Shown here piece by piece: positions 17,269 through 26,174 of a DNA stretch of 54,296 nt. Below the pieces are notes generated by a model. It did not search any database, was not told the DNA's origin, and saw only the letters and a list, made by a program, of their open reading frames with translations. Made by a program: the position numbers and the translations under genes. The first letter of the stretch is position 1; every line of letters starts with the position of its first letter. The stretch comes from Thermoplasmata archaeon (GTDB taxonomy: Archaea; Thermoplasmatota; Thermoplasmata; Lutacidiplasmatales; UBA184), in contig JAKAAX010000014.1 of the NCBI GenBank assembly GCA_021802125.1, positions 1-54,296 on the forward strand. The letters run 5' to 3'.

Positions 17269-20200
17269 TCAGTAGGTGAGCTGGGCCAGGAACGGGACCG
17301 TGCCGGAGGGCCCGCTCCCGCCAAGGTCGACGGTGGGCCCGTTCGAGATCCCTCCTCCGAGACCGCCCAGGTCGGATTCGAGCGCGGCGAGGTTGGGCGC
17401 CACGAACCCTCCGGGCGTGTTCTGGTAGGCGTCCCCCACCGAGGGACAACCGCCGCCCACCCCACCCGAGCAGGCGCCAGCGCTGTCGTTCCAGAAGGCG
17501 TCGGCGAGGAGCGACGGCGGCGCCTCGGCGATAACGAGCGAGTCCGGCACGGGGTTGCCCAGCGCGTAGGCGAGGGGACGGTTCGCGGTGACCTCCCATT
17601 CCAGGAAGGTCTCGAGGCCGCCCCTCGTGATCGCGCCGGTCGGGTCGTAGGCGACGCCGCCGCTGAACCAGGCGCCTCCCTCCACTCCCGAGACCCCCAC
17701 GTCGATCCGATCCAGGGTCGCCGAGAAACCGGCGGTGCGGACGGAATCGAAGTAGTAGCCCATCGCGAACTGTTCGGCCGACACGAGCTCGTCGAACGTG
17801 GGGGGAGACCCGGGTCCGTAACCGGAGAGCCAGGCTGCGACCGAACTCCCGTACGCCGTGGCCGCGGCGGTGGGGAGCGAGGGGAAGCCCTGCTCGTAGA
17901 GGTCGGCGGAGCTGGTCGTGGCCCCGAGCGCGGGCACGTAGAGGGATCCGAGCGGCGTCGGGCCCCCTCCCGGTGCCGCTTGGGGCCCGCCCCCCGGAGC
18001 GGCCAGTGCGAGGTTCGAGGAGACGCCCCACCTGTCCCACGCCGCGTTCATCTGGAGCCCCAGGGGCGTGGAGCCGGCCGCGCCCCGCGACGTCGGGGCG
18101 TGGACGAGGGAGAAGCTGAACGGGCCGTAGTTGTTGTCGTAGTCGACCGAGACGAGGGCGAGGGCGCTCGCGGAGAACGTCATGGACGCGTCGAGCACGC
18201 TCGCCGAGCTCGTTCCCTGGCTCAGGGTCGCCACGTACGTTCCCGCCATGGTGAGCGAGACGTTGTTCCCGAGGAACGCGTAGTTGTTGAGGTAGAGCAG
18301 GGAGGGGAACCCGATCCGTCCCAGCGCGCCGTCCATCTGGTTCATGTCTCCCTTGATGGCCGCGGAGTTCCCCTGTTGGCTCGTCGAGACCATGGCGTTG
18401 GTCGCGACGTCGATGCTGGCGCCGAGCGCGAGGGAGGTGACGGGTCCCGCCGTCGCGGCCACGTCCGGAAGGTTCCCGAGCAGCGACGCGTCCACCGTCG
18501 TCTCGCCCAGGGCCACGTGCGAGACCGAGCCCACCCGCGAGAGGAGGTCGTCGAGCGAGGGGGAGATGTACGTGCCGGGGAGGAAATCCGGGTTCTTCGC
18601 GGTGTGCATGTCGGACCCCACGATCCCCGCGAGCCCACGCGTGTAGGTCAGGACGGGATCGCTCGGCACGCCTCGGGCGCCGGTCTTGAGGGGCCAGGGG
18701 GTCAGGACGTTCACCGGGAACTCGGCGTGGAGCGGGATGGTGAGCTGGAGCTGCGTCGGGACCGGTCCGGTGGGGCCCGGGAGCACCGGGTTCTGCGGGA
18801 GGGAGAGGGTGAGGTGGACCGTCGTCGAGTAACGGACGTCCCAGGTGGTCTGGAACGGAGCGATCGCCATGTTCGAGGACTGGTCCTGCGGGTCCACGAG
18901 ATGGAGCGTCTCCTGAGGGGGAGATAATCCGACGGAGTTCGAGGATAGCGAGATCGTGACCTGAGGAGGGCCCTCGCTGAGCAGACCCCCGCGGTCCACC
19001 GCCTGGGTCCGATTCCCCTGCCACACTTCGAACGGCGAGCCACCCAGGAGCGTTGGCTGATCGACCAACGTGTGCTCGTCCAGGTTCCGGGCGGTCCAGG
19101 ACTCGGCGTTCTGGTAGAGCTGCGGCTCCCACGAGGACGCGAGGTTCGACATGTCCGGCAGGACCTTCGGCGAGCCGATGCTCTGCTCCACCCAGTTGCG
19201 GAAGGCGTAGCTGCTCCAGCTTGCGACCCCGGTGTCGGACCAGGCGCTCTGCAACGCGCCCAGGGCCTGCGAGGCCACGGCCCCGACGGACCCGGCCGCC
19301 ACGACCTGGACGGAGGGCAGGAGCGCGTCCCAGAGCCCCTGCGGGTTCCAGTAGTAGAGCGCGAGGGCGTTGAAGTAGCCGCTCCCGGGCCCCCACGGGG
19401 CGACGCAGGTGGCCCCGTAGTAGCCGGCCATGCAGGCGGAGTCGTAGTTGCAGGACGGAGAGGCGGTGTTCGAGGTGATCCACTGGTAGATGTCGTCGAA
19501 CGCGGAGACCTGGAGGTCCTGGGGGAAGTCGGGGAAGGTGAAGGGGGTCGGGGGTCCCGACAGGCTCTCGTCGTAGGGCGCCTGCTGCTGGTAGGAGACC
19601 GGACCGAAGGTGAAGACGGGGCTGATGGGATCGACGCCCCCGAAGTAGAGGTTGTAGTCCATCATCGTCCAGAGGCGGACCGCGAGGCGCGCGGTGTCGA
19701 GCAGCGAGTTCTTCTGGCCGAGCGCGGGGCCGGAGCCCAGCCCCTGCGGGTACTCGGCGCCCTGGACGAACCACGAGGACGACTGGGACGGCTCGTCGGA
19801 GGCGAGCGTGCCCAGGGCCGAGTTGAACGGACCGGAGTACAGCGCGTCCACGCCGCTCTGGAGGTACGTGGAGCCCTGCCCGGACGGTCCCAGTTGGTAG
19901 GGCGAGGTGGGGTCCGTCACCCCCACCGAGGAGGTGGAGACCGACGACGGGACCTGCCCGTCCATCCAGCCCGCCACGTAGGGGACGTAGCCGGGCGAGG
20001 AGAGCGACGAGCCCGCGGGCGTGTTCATGCTGAGGGAGAGGTCGGTGATGATCTGGGTCAGCGTGTCGTTGGCCGCGCCGTTGCGGGGCGAGCTGGTCAC
20101 GTACTCTCCCAGGAGCGAGCGGTCGACGAGCGTGTAGTCAAAGGTGTGGCGTGTCGTCGAGGAGCCGCCCATGCCGTAGATCTGCAGCTTGGTCTTGACC

Positions 20201-21810
20201 ACGAACGGGGAGGGATTGTAGGGGGAGCCCCCGTTCGCGTTGCCCATGACGAGCGAGAGGGTGTTCGAGACCTTCGACGTGGTGGCGGAGTAGGACCCGC
20301 CGGGGAAGATCGTGTAGTAGTCGGGGATGCCCACCCAGATCGGGCCGTAGGGGGAGGGGTAGTAGCACAGCAGGTTCCCCGGGCCGTACTGGTCTGCCCA
20401 GGCCCCGAGGATCCCCAGGGGGGAGGTGCCGGTGTAGCTCGCCAGGTTCGAGAGCTGCGAGCCCATCCAGGTCCGGTAGTCGGTCATGTACTGGGAGAGG
20501 CGCGCCTGTGCCCACTGCGAGGAGAGCGACCAGACGAACTGCCAGTCCGTCACGGGCTCGGTGAGCGTGGGGTCGACGGTCTGCGCTCCCCAGTAGGTGT
20601 CCAGGAGGTCGAAGGTGAAGCGGTCCGCGAACGAGCTGATCGACTGGGCGAGCGTCTCGCCCACCGCGACGTTCTCGTTCGACCAGGCCGAGCCGGGCGT
20701 GCTCTCCAGGTAGAGGTAGAGCGCCGCTCCGTCGATCTTTCCCTGGAGCGCGCTCGAGAGCAGGGTGGAGTAGCGGGCGGGCAGGGTGTTCCGGAAGAGG
20801 GAGAGCGCGTTGGGATCGGTCGCGTGGAACGCGTAGAACGTCTCCAGCATCACGGCGAGGGCACCGGCGTTGGCCACGTCCTGGGTGGTCAGGATCTGGT
20901 GGACCCCGGTCGTCACCCCCGTGTCGGGACCGGGGTAGCCTCCGCTGCCGTAGCCCAAGAGCGCGCGCAGCTCGGCGAGGGTGGTGAGGATGTAGGAGGC
21001 GAGGCGCGCGAAGCCTCCGTCCGGGCCGGTGAGGTCGGCGGTGAAGATGTCGGCGGAGGACTCCAGGAGCCCCAGGGGGGCCGTCTCGGTCCGAAGGAAG
21101 GGGAAGGAGGAGACCGTCGTCGTGCCGCTGAGGTCCACCGCGGAGAGCTCGAAGTTCCCGACCACGGCGGCGAAGGGGGTCTCGTTCACCTGGGCAGGGA
21201 CGGCCAGCGTCGGCGTCGACAGCTCCTGGTTCGGGCTCGCCGGCCACGCGCTGACCCCGTTGGGGGAGGTCGCCGTGACGGTGGGCGCGAGCCCGTTACC
21301 CTGCCAGGAGGGGAACGTGGCGCCCACCCAGAAGGCCAGCACGCAGACCGTGACCCCGCCCAGGTCGCGGCCGTTCGCGCAGAGGGAGGAGTGCGTGTGG
21401 CTCCCGGAGAACTGTGTCGCGACGTACTGGTGGACGTCGCGGGAGATCGAGGCGTTGAGCGTGCCCAGAGGCGGGTTCGCTCCCGAGGCGAGGAGGTGGG
21501 CGAGCTCCCCGAGCAATGACCCGCTCGCGTTGGCCTCGAGCATCGCGGCCGCGCTCGTCATCGCCTGATCGACGATCTCGGAATCGTGGCCGGTGCTCCC
21601 GGAGGAATAGAGCACCTCGGAGGAGAGGATGGAGCTCACGAGGAGCAGGATCGCGATGCCGACGACCAGGGCGGCGAAAGCGTAGGGGACGCGGGCGGAA
21701 CGGCTGCGACGAAGGGCCCGCTGGCGACGGGGCCCCCGGTAGGCCCGGGCGATCTCCCCTGACGGCGGTCTCCGGTCCGCCGCGGGAGCCTCCTCGACCT
21801 TCGTCGCCAT
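17269..21810 (-). CDS. Giant membrane-anchored exported protein beside the pilus-like operon (1513 aa)
   Basis: The protein has a short Arg-rich cytoplasmic N-terminus and one signal-anchor helix (about residues 41-63, AFAALVVGIAILLLVSSILSS). About 1440 residues of presumed extracytoplasmic sequence follow, rich in Ser, Gly, Tyr, Trp and Asn, with many S-x-L-x-x-Y/W segments and several Cys (C-N-Y-D-S-A-C-M; A-C-S-G-G-V-G-G-G-C). I see no PKD or Ig repeats and no C-terminal helix, unlike the other giants here. I chose ATG 21810 because the frame upstream reads into the promoter region. It is transcribed away from the operon starting at 21971, with 160 nt between, so it is probably co-regulated. 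Large anchored proteins occur beside archaeal pilus loci, so a role in the pilus or its surface complex is possible but unproven. Confidence 0.75.
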   Translation of the reverse strand: MATKVEEAPAADRRPPSGEIARAYRGPRRQRALRRSRSARVPYAFAALVVGIAILLLVSSILSSEVLYSSGSTGHDSEIVDQAMTSAAAMLEANASGSLLGELAHLLASGANPPLGTLNASISRDVHQYVATQFSGSHTHSSLCANGRDLGGVTVCVLAFWVGATFPSWQGNGLAPTVTATSPNGVSAWPASPNQELSTPTLAVPAQVNETPFAAVVGNFELSAVDLSGTTTVSSFPFLRTETAPLGLLESSADIFTADLTGPDGGFARLASYILTTLAELRALLGYGSGGYPGPDTGVTTGVHQILTTQDVANAGALAVMLETFYAFHATDPNALSLFRNTLPARYSTLLSSALQGKIDGAALYLYLESTPGSAWSNENVAVGETLAQSISSFADRFTFDLLDTYWGAQTVDPTLTEPVTDWQFVWSLSSQWAQARLSQYMTDYRTWMGSQLSNLASYTGTSPLGILGAWADQYGPGNLLCYYPSPYGPIWVGIPDYYTIFPGGSYSATTSKVSNTLSLVMGNANGGSPYNPSPFVVKTKLQIYGMGGSSTTRHTFDYTLVDRSLLGEYVTSSPRNGAANDTLTQIITDLSLSMNTPAGSSLSSPGYVPYVAGWMDGQVPSSVSTSSVGVTDPTSPYQLGPSGQGSTYLQSGVDALYSGPFNSALGTLASDEPSQSSSWFVQGAEYPQGLGSGPALGQKNSLLDTARLAVRLWTMMDYNLYFGGVDPISPVFTFGPVSYQQQAPYDESLSGPPTPFTFPDFPQDLQVSAFDDIYQWITSNTASPSCNYDSACMAGYYGATCVAPWGPGSGYFNALALYYWNPQGLWDALLPSVQVVAAGSVGAVASQALGALQSAWSDTGVASWSSYAFRNWVEQSIGSPKVLPDMSNLASSWEPQLYQNAESWTARNLDEHTLVDQPTLLGGSPFEVWQGNRTQAVDRGGLLSEGPPQVTISLSSNSVGLSPPQETLHLVDPQDQSSNMAIAPFQTTWDVRYSTTVHLTLSLPQNPVLPGPTGPVPTQLQLTIPLHAEFPVNVLTPWPLKTGARGVPSDPVLTYTRGLAGIVGSDMHTAKNPDFLPGTYISPSLDDLLSRVGSVSHVALGETTVDASLLGNLPDVAATAGPVTSLALGASIDVATNAMVSTSQQGNSAAIKGDMNQMDGALGRIGFPSLLYLNNYAFLGNNVSLTMAGTYVATLSQGTSSASVLDASMTFSASALALVSVDYDNNYGPFSFSLVHAPTSRGAAGSTPLGLQMNAAWDRWGVSSNLALAAPGGGPQAAPGGGPTPLGSLYVPALGATTSSADLYEQGFPSLPTAAATAYGSSVAAWLSGYGPGSPPTFDELVSAEQFAMGYYFDSVRTAGFSATLDRIDVGVSGVEGGAWFSGGVAYDPTGAITRGGLETFLEWEVTANRPLAYALGNPVPDSLVIAEAPPSLLADAFWNDSAGACSGGVGGGCPSVGDAYQNTPGGFVAPNLAALESDLGGLGGGISNGPTVDLGGSGPSGTVPFLAQLTY

Positions 21811-21937
21811 CTTGGGGGGACCTGAGACCCACGAGAGGGGCCGGGGACGGATGAAGGGCCCCCGCCCTTCTGGTGGATAGTCACCGCCCTCGTGGGGACA
21901 AATACGTTCCGAGCCAGGGGAAGCCGCGAAAGGGAGG

Positions 21938-21944
21938 TATAAAT
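21938..21944 (+). promoter_or_regulatory. TATA box of the pilus-like operon (TATAAAT)
   Basis: This near-consensus archaeal TATA box ends 27 nt before ATG 21971, so the operon transcript should be leaderless or nearly so. On the other strand, the region near 21899-21907 (read GTATTTGT) could drive the divergent giant gene with a leader of about 65 nt. Confidence 0.7.
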
Positions 21945-21970
21945 GGTGACAACGGCGTGAAGGACCGCAC

Positions 21971-22456
21971 ATGCGCCACTTCCGGCGGGCCCACCGCGGT
22001 GTGGCGGGGTTCCTGGAGGAGATCCCCGTTCTGCTCATCGTCGTCATCTCCTTCATCCTCTTCTTCTCCGCGGTGGACGCCAGCCTCACGACCCTCGCGG
22101 GCAGGGAGGGCCGGTCCTCGTTCGCGGAGCAGGCCTCCCTCCTCCTGGAGGACCTCCTGGGCTACCGGAACCTGACCTACCAGGGGCAGTACGCGGTCTT
22201 CGACGTCTCGCGGGTGGTGAACCTCACCGAGTCGAACGTCAGCTGGGAGTACCATCCCACCTACGGGTTCGAAGTGAACATCACCGACCGGTCCGACTAC
22301 CCCGTCCACTACGACCGGGTCGTGGCGAGCGGGGTTGTCCCCACCAGCCCGAGCGCCCTCCGGCTCGGCCTCTACGCCGCCCAGGCGCCCGTGAGCCTCC
22401 GCGTCAGCGACACCGAGGTCCACGACGCGACCATCGAAGTGACGGTGTGGGAGTGA
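21971..22456 (+). CDS. Pilin-like exported protein 1
   Basis: This 161-residue protein has a type IV pilin-like N-terminus. A basic leader (R-R-A-H-R-G) is followed by a small residue, acidic Glu16-Glu17 and a hydrophobic helix (about 18-36, V-L-L-I-V-V-I-S-F-I-L). The rest is a beta-rich extracytoplasmic domain with several N-x-S/T sites. Prepilin peptidase would be expected to cut near Gly10 or Gly13. It is the first gene of the operon, immediately behind a TATA box, and lies 4 nt from the next gene. It may be a major or minor pilin. No prepilin peptidase is encoded in the window. Confidence 0.7.
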   Translation: MRHFRRAHRGVAGFLEEIPVLLIVVISFILFFSAVDASLTTLAGREGRSSFAEQASLLLEDLLGYRNLTYQGQYAVFDVSRVVNLTESNVSWEYHPTYGFEVNITDRSDYPVHYDRVVASGVVPTSPSALRLGLYAAQAPVSLRVSDTEVHDATIEVTVWE

Positions 22457-22460
22457 CAAG

Positions 22461-23030
22461 ATGAGGTCGGGGGCCGGGAGACATCTTCATCGCCGTGAAG
22501 GGGGCCAGCTGGCGCTCTTCGACGCGGTGCTCTTCCTTCCGATCCTCGCGCTCGCCGTCGTCGTCGTGGACATCATCCTGGTCCCGCCGGTCCAGGTCGC
22601 GAGCGGAGCTGTTGTGGGGGAGAGGGACGCGCAGCAGTCCCTGGCGACGCTCCTCCGGACCACCCTCTACGAGACCCGGATGCCTCTGGCCTCCGGGGGA
22701 TGGGTCCTGCTCAACGACCAACCCGTCGCGCAGCTCCTGGCGACGGTCCTGCACGGTCTGGGGTGCGGGACGGTGGGGACCTCGAATCTTATGCACGCCG
22801 GCTTTGTTGGTGGGGACGTGGAGAGCGCCCTCGTGAACATGACCTCAGGCGCCTGGACGTACGCCGCCGTCGCGTCCAACGCGACCGGGTGCGGCTCCCC
22901 AGCCCATCTGGACCTGGGTCCCGCGACCCCTTCGACCTCGGACCAGTCCTTTACAGCCTGGGAGAGCCTTCCTCCGATCGGGGGAGGGTACTCCGAGATG
23001 ACCGTGGGGGTGGTGCTGTGGGGACCATGA
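22461..23030 (+). CDS. Pilin-like exported protein 2
   Basis: This 189-residue protein begins with a basic leader (H-R-R-E-G-G), then Q-L-A-L-F-D and a hydrophobic helix (about 23-41). A processing site after Gly15 is plausible. The external domain carries three Cys residues. It starts 4 nt after the first pilin-like gene, and its stop overlaps the ATG of the propeller/FN3 gene as ATGA. The sequence after the helix is not clearly related to pilin-like protein 1, which suggests a different subunit such as a minor or tip component. Confidence 0.7.
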   Translation: MRSGAGRHLHRREGGQLALFDAVLFLPILALAVVVVDIILVPPVQVASGAVVGERDAQQSLATLLRTTLYETRMPLASGGWVLLNDQPVAQLLATVLHGLGCGTVGTSNLMHAGFVGGDVESALVNMTSGAWTYAAVASNATGCGSPAHLDLGPATPSTSDQSFTAWESLPPIGGGYSEMTVGVVLWGP

Positions 23031-24922
23031 GGCGCACGAAGGAGGGCCCCCGGACCGCCCTCGCCTCCGGCGGGCCGCTTCTCGCCCTCCTCGCCCTGGC
23101 GGTCGCCCTCCTCATGGCCGTGCCCGCGGACCAACCGCTCGCGACCGGTGTCCCCGGGAGCCTCGACCTTGGTGCGGCCTCCCACCGCTCCGTCCCGGGT
23201 CCGCGCCTCACCCCAATCTCCTCCGGGACCTGGAGCTTCAACACCTCCGACGCCGCGTCGATCTCCCTCGTCGCCGTCTCCGGCGACCCCGGGTACGTGG
23301 CGGCCGCCTCCACCAGCGGCCACGTCTACCTGTTCAACATCTCCTCCGACCAGCCGCTCGGGACCTACACCCTCCCCGCGGCGCCCACGACCCTCTCGAT
23401 CTCCGACCGCGGACCGGCCCCGGGGACGAACAGCCTCGTCCTGGCCTCTGTGGGCCCCGAGGTCTACGCCCTCAACCTGACCCAACCCGGGAGCTTCCTG
23501 CAGGCGTGGAACTTCACCGACAACCTTGGCTACTGGGGAAAGGGGATCACGAACCAGCAGGTCGAGGCGGTCGCGGTGGACGCCCAGAGCAGCGACGTGG
23601 CGGTCCTCACGACGTTCCTGTTGAACGGGATCTCGGGGGTGGCGCTGGCCTACCTCGTTCACGGGGTGATGAAGTGGCACTACATCGTCTTCGGCGGGGC
23701 CACGCCCGCCGGCATGGGGGTCGCGATGACCCCGGACGGGACGCTCGTCGCGCTCACGGTGAACCTGCAAGGGCGCACGTCGGAGGCCACGATCTTCCCG
23801 TACTTCGGCACCCCCGTGCTGAACTTCACCTGGCCCGGCGCCTCCGCGACGGCCGCGGCCACGGCCCTCTCCTCGGACGGCACCCACGTCTTCTTGGGAG
23901 GGAACGGAGGCTTCTACGTCGGCAACACGGCCGACGGCCAGAGCTACGGGGGCTCCAACGCGCCCATCTTCTCCGGGGTCGGGCAGATCGTCTCCGCCCC
24001 CTCAGGGACCGAGTTCATGGTCGAGACCTCGACCGCCATCTACGCCTTCAACGCCGCGGCGATGGCGGGGAGCGCGAAAGGAGCCTACGCCTCGCCCGTC
24101 TGGTCGATGCCGGTCTCCTCCCCCGTCCCGCAGATGCTGCTGGCCGGCGACGACCCGGCCTACTTCGCCCTCGTGGGCCAGGGGGCGATCGGCAGCACGC
24201 TCAGCTACTACTACACCCCGATGGAGAACCTCTCCGCCCCGGCGCCCCCCTATCGGAAGGTGACCTTCCCCGCGACGGCGCTCGACGTCGCCTACTCCCA
24301 CGACCTGTCCACGGTCGCGGTGGGCATGCAGCACGTGGCCGGCCAAGCGCTCCCCGAGCTCGAGGTCGTGCTCGACGCCGGCGCTCCTCCTCCCCCGGGG
24401 TTCGTGGTGTACGTCTATGGGGTCACCTCGACCTCCTTCACCGTCGCCTGGGGACTCCCGGGCACGATCGTGCAGGGCTTCGCGTCCTACACGCTGGAGC
24501 TCTACCCTCTCCCTTCGAGCGGCGGGCTCGTCTCCGTGAACAGCCCCACCGCGACGACGCAGACCTTCACCGGGCTCAACCCCGGGACCACCTACAACGT
24601 GTCGGTCACGTTACGGTCCTTCTTCGGCCTTTACCAGGAAGTGGCGGTAGGGAGCGGGACGACGTTCCCGGCGCCCGCCCCACCGGACCCCTTCGTGTGG
24701 GTGGAGTACACCAGCGTGGCGCTCCTGCTCGCAGGCGCCGCGATCGCGGCCTTCCTCCTCCTGCGCTCCCCCGGAGAGACCCCTCCCCCGCCGGAGGCGG
24801 AGGACGGCCCGCGGCTCCGCCGCCAGGACCGCGGGTGGGGGGCGCGCGGACGCCCGAGGTCCAGCTCGCGCGGCGGCCGCCGTTCCCGTCGCTCCTCTCG
24901 TCTCCCACCGGGGTTCGGTTGA
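23027..24922 (+). CDS. Exported beta-propeller/FN3 protein within the pilus-like operon
   Basis: This 631-residue protein has a signal peptide (LLALLALAVALLMAVPA). WD40/PQQ-like repeats follow (motifs such as G-D-P-G-Y-V-A-A-A-S and S-S-D-G-T-H-V-F-L-G-G-N-G-G). An FN3 domain (about 458-545) has the signature S-F-T-V-A-W and T-T-Y-N-V-S-V. A membrane helix (about 560-580) precedes an Arg/Ser-rich cytoplasmic tail. The start overlaps the stop of the preceding pilin-like gene (ATGA), so it is translated as part of the operon. A propeller in a pilus locus could be a surface scaffold or an assembly or adhesion factor. I do not know a named homologue. Confidence 0.75.
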   Translation: MRRTKEGPRTALASGGPLLALLALAVALLMAVPADQPLATGVPGSLDLGAASHRSVPGPRLTPISSGTWSFNTSDAASISLVAVSGDPGYVAAASTSGHVYLFNISSDQPLGTYTLPAAPTTLSISDRGPAPGTNSLVLASVGPEVYALNLTQPGSFLQAWNFTDNLGYWGKGITNQQVEAVAVDAQSSDVAVLTTFLLNGISGVALAYLVHGVMKWHYIVFGGATPAGMGVAMTPDGTLVALTVNLQGRTSEATIFPYFGTPVLNFTWPGASATAAATALSSDGTHVFLGGNGGFYVGNTADGQSYGGSNAPIFSGVGQIVSAPSGTEFMVETSTAIYAFNAAAMAGSAKGAYASPVWSMPVSSPVPQMLLAGDDPAYFALVGQGAIGSTLSYYYTPMENLSAPAPPYRKVTFPATALDVAYSHDLSTVAVGMQHVAGQALPELEVVLDAGAPPPPGFVVYVYGVTSTSFTVAWGLPGTIVQGFASYTLELYPLPSSGGLVSVNSPTATTQTFTGLNPGTTYNVSVTLRSFFGLYQEVAVGSGTTFPAPAPPDPFVWVEYTSVALLLAGAAIAAFLLLRSPGETPPPPEAEDGPRLRRQDRGWGARGRPRSSSRGGRRSRRSSRLPPGFG

Positions 24923-24974
24923 GACCTGAGGGACGAACGGGGCGCGTGTCCCCGCTACGGAAGCGGAGCCAGAC

Positions 24975-26147
24975 ATGACACCTGCCGGCCGAAGGCCACC
25001 CTCCGACGAGGAAGAGGAGCTTCCGCCGGAGGAGGTGGAGGTCCCCCCGTTCGAGTACGAGGTCCGTTCCTCCGGCGGCGCCTCCAACCTCATCCTGAGG
25101 TGCGACGCGTGCGAGGGCTCGGATGCGCTCGCCGACCCGCGCTGCCTCGCCGCGGTCCTCCAGGCGCTCGGGGAGGAGTACCACGTCGACCTGATCACGC
25201 TCTCCGGCCGCACGATGCGGCAATACTCTGGGGAGACCGTCCAGCTTCTGCGCCAGGTCCTGGAGATGCACAAGCTGCTCCAGCAGCTCTCCACGCGCCC
25301 TCCCCAGCCGGTCCTCGACGGGGTGGTCGTGCCGGGCGCCGACCTGGAGGACCTCATCGAGGACCTCTACCGTCAATCGGACATCGAGGCGGCCCGGGCT
25401 CCGCTCGACGAGGACCGGGCGGAGGAGGAGCGGGAAGAGGAGCTCCGCCGGCAGCTGGGTCCCGGTGCGAAGAGGACGCCGCCCTCGCCGCCGCCCGTCC
25501 GACCCGGTGCCTCCGATACCGGTACACTCCCGGCCTCCGGGGCGTCGCGGCCGTCGGCCTCGCCTCCGGCATCGGTCCAAGGTGCAGGCTCGGGACGCTC
25601 GGGGGCCCCGGGCGGTACTCCCTCCCCACCCGGCGGCGTGGCGACCTCCGACGGGGAGCTCTCGCTCGAGGACCGGATCGCCTTTGTCGAGAAGAACAAG
25701 AGCAGTCTCCAGCGCAGGCTCAAGAGGCTGGACTGCGCCGACTGCGCCTTCAATCCCCGAGCGTTCTTCCCCGACCTGGAGGAGAGCCTTCGGACGGACT
25801 GGGGAGAGTTCCTCCAGGACCTGAAGGAAAAGGTCCAGGTGCTCGGCACCGGCCGACCCGAGGAGGAGTGCGTCCGCTGTCTCGGCGTGACCGTGAGCGA
25901 CCTCGAACTGGTGAGCCAGGAGCTTTCCGAACTGGTGGGCCGGGTGCGAGGCCTGTCCACCCCTGCCCGTCGGGGGGGCGAGGACCGGACGGGCGCGGCC
26001 TCCGAGGTTCGGCCCGAGGGGCCGGGAGGACCGGTCCCGTCATCCTCGGGTACGCCGCGCGCTATCGTTGGTGCGGGGGCTCCCTCGAAACCGCCCGCCG
26101 GCACCTCCCCCCCGCCGTCGGGCTCGACCGAGCGGACCGGCGGGTGA
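24975..26147 (+). CDS. Cys-rich soluble protein, possible accessory or split N-domain of the secretion ATPase
   Basis: This 390-residue cytoplasmic protein has an acidic N-terminus. A Cys cluster (R-C-D-A-C-E-G then D-P-R-C) is followed by helical sequence (about 45-155) and a Pro/Ser/Gly linker. A second helical domain (about 220-330) has two CxxC pairs, C-A-D-C and C-V-R-C, likely binding zinc. The last 60 residues are Pro/Ser-rich and disordered. Some archaeal secretion ATPases have Cys-rich N-terminal regions, so this may be a detached regulatory domain for the ATPase encoded 27 nt downstream. That is inference from position and Cys pattern. ATG 24975 follows the propeller gene by 52 nt. 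Confidence 0.65.
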   Translation: MTPAGRRPPSDEEEELPPEEVEVPPFEYEVRSSGGASNLILRCDACEGSDALADPRCLAAVLQALGEEYHVDLITLSGRTMRQYSGETVQLLRQVLEMHKLLQQLSTRPPQPVLDGVVVPGADLEDLIEDLYRQSDIEAARAPLDEDRAEEEREEELRRQLGPGAKRTPPSPPPVRPGASDTGTLPASGASRPSASPPASVQGAGSGRSGAPGGTPSPPGGVATSDGELSLEDRIAFVEKNKSSLQRRLKRLDCADCAFNPRAFFPDLEESLRTDWGEFLQDLKEKVQVLGTGRPEEECVRCLGVTVSDLELVSQELSELVGRVRGLSTPARRGGEDRTGAASEVRPEGPGGPVPSSSGTPRAIVGAGAPSKPPAGTSPPPSGSTERTGG

Positions 26148-26174
26148 GGAGAGAGGGGAGGGGACCGGGGATCC

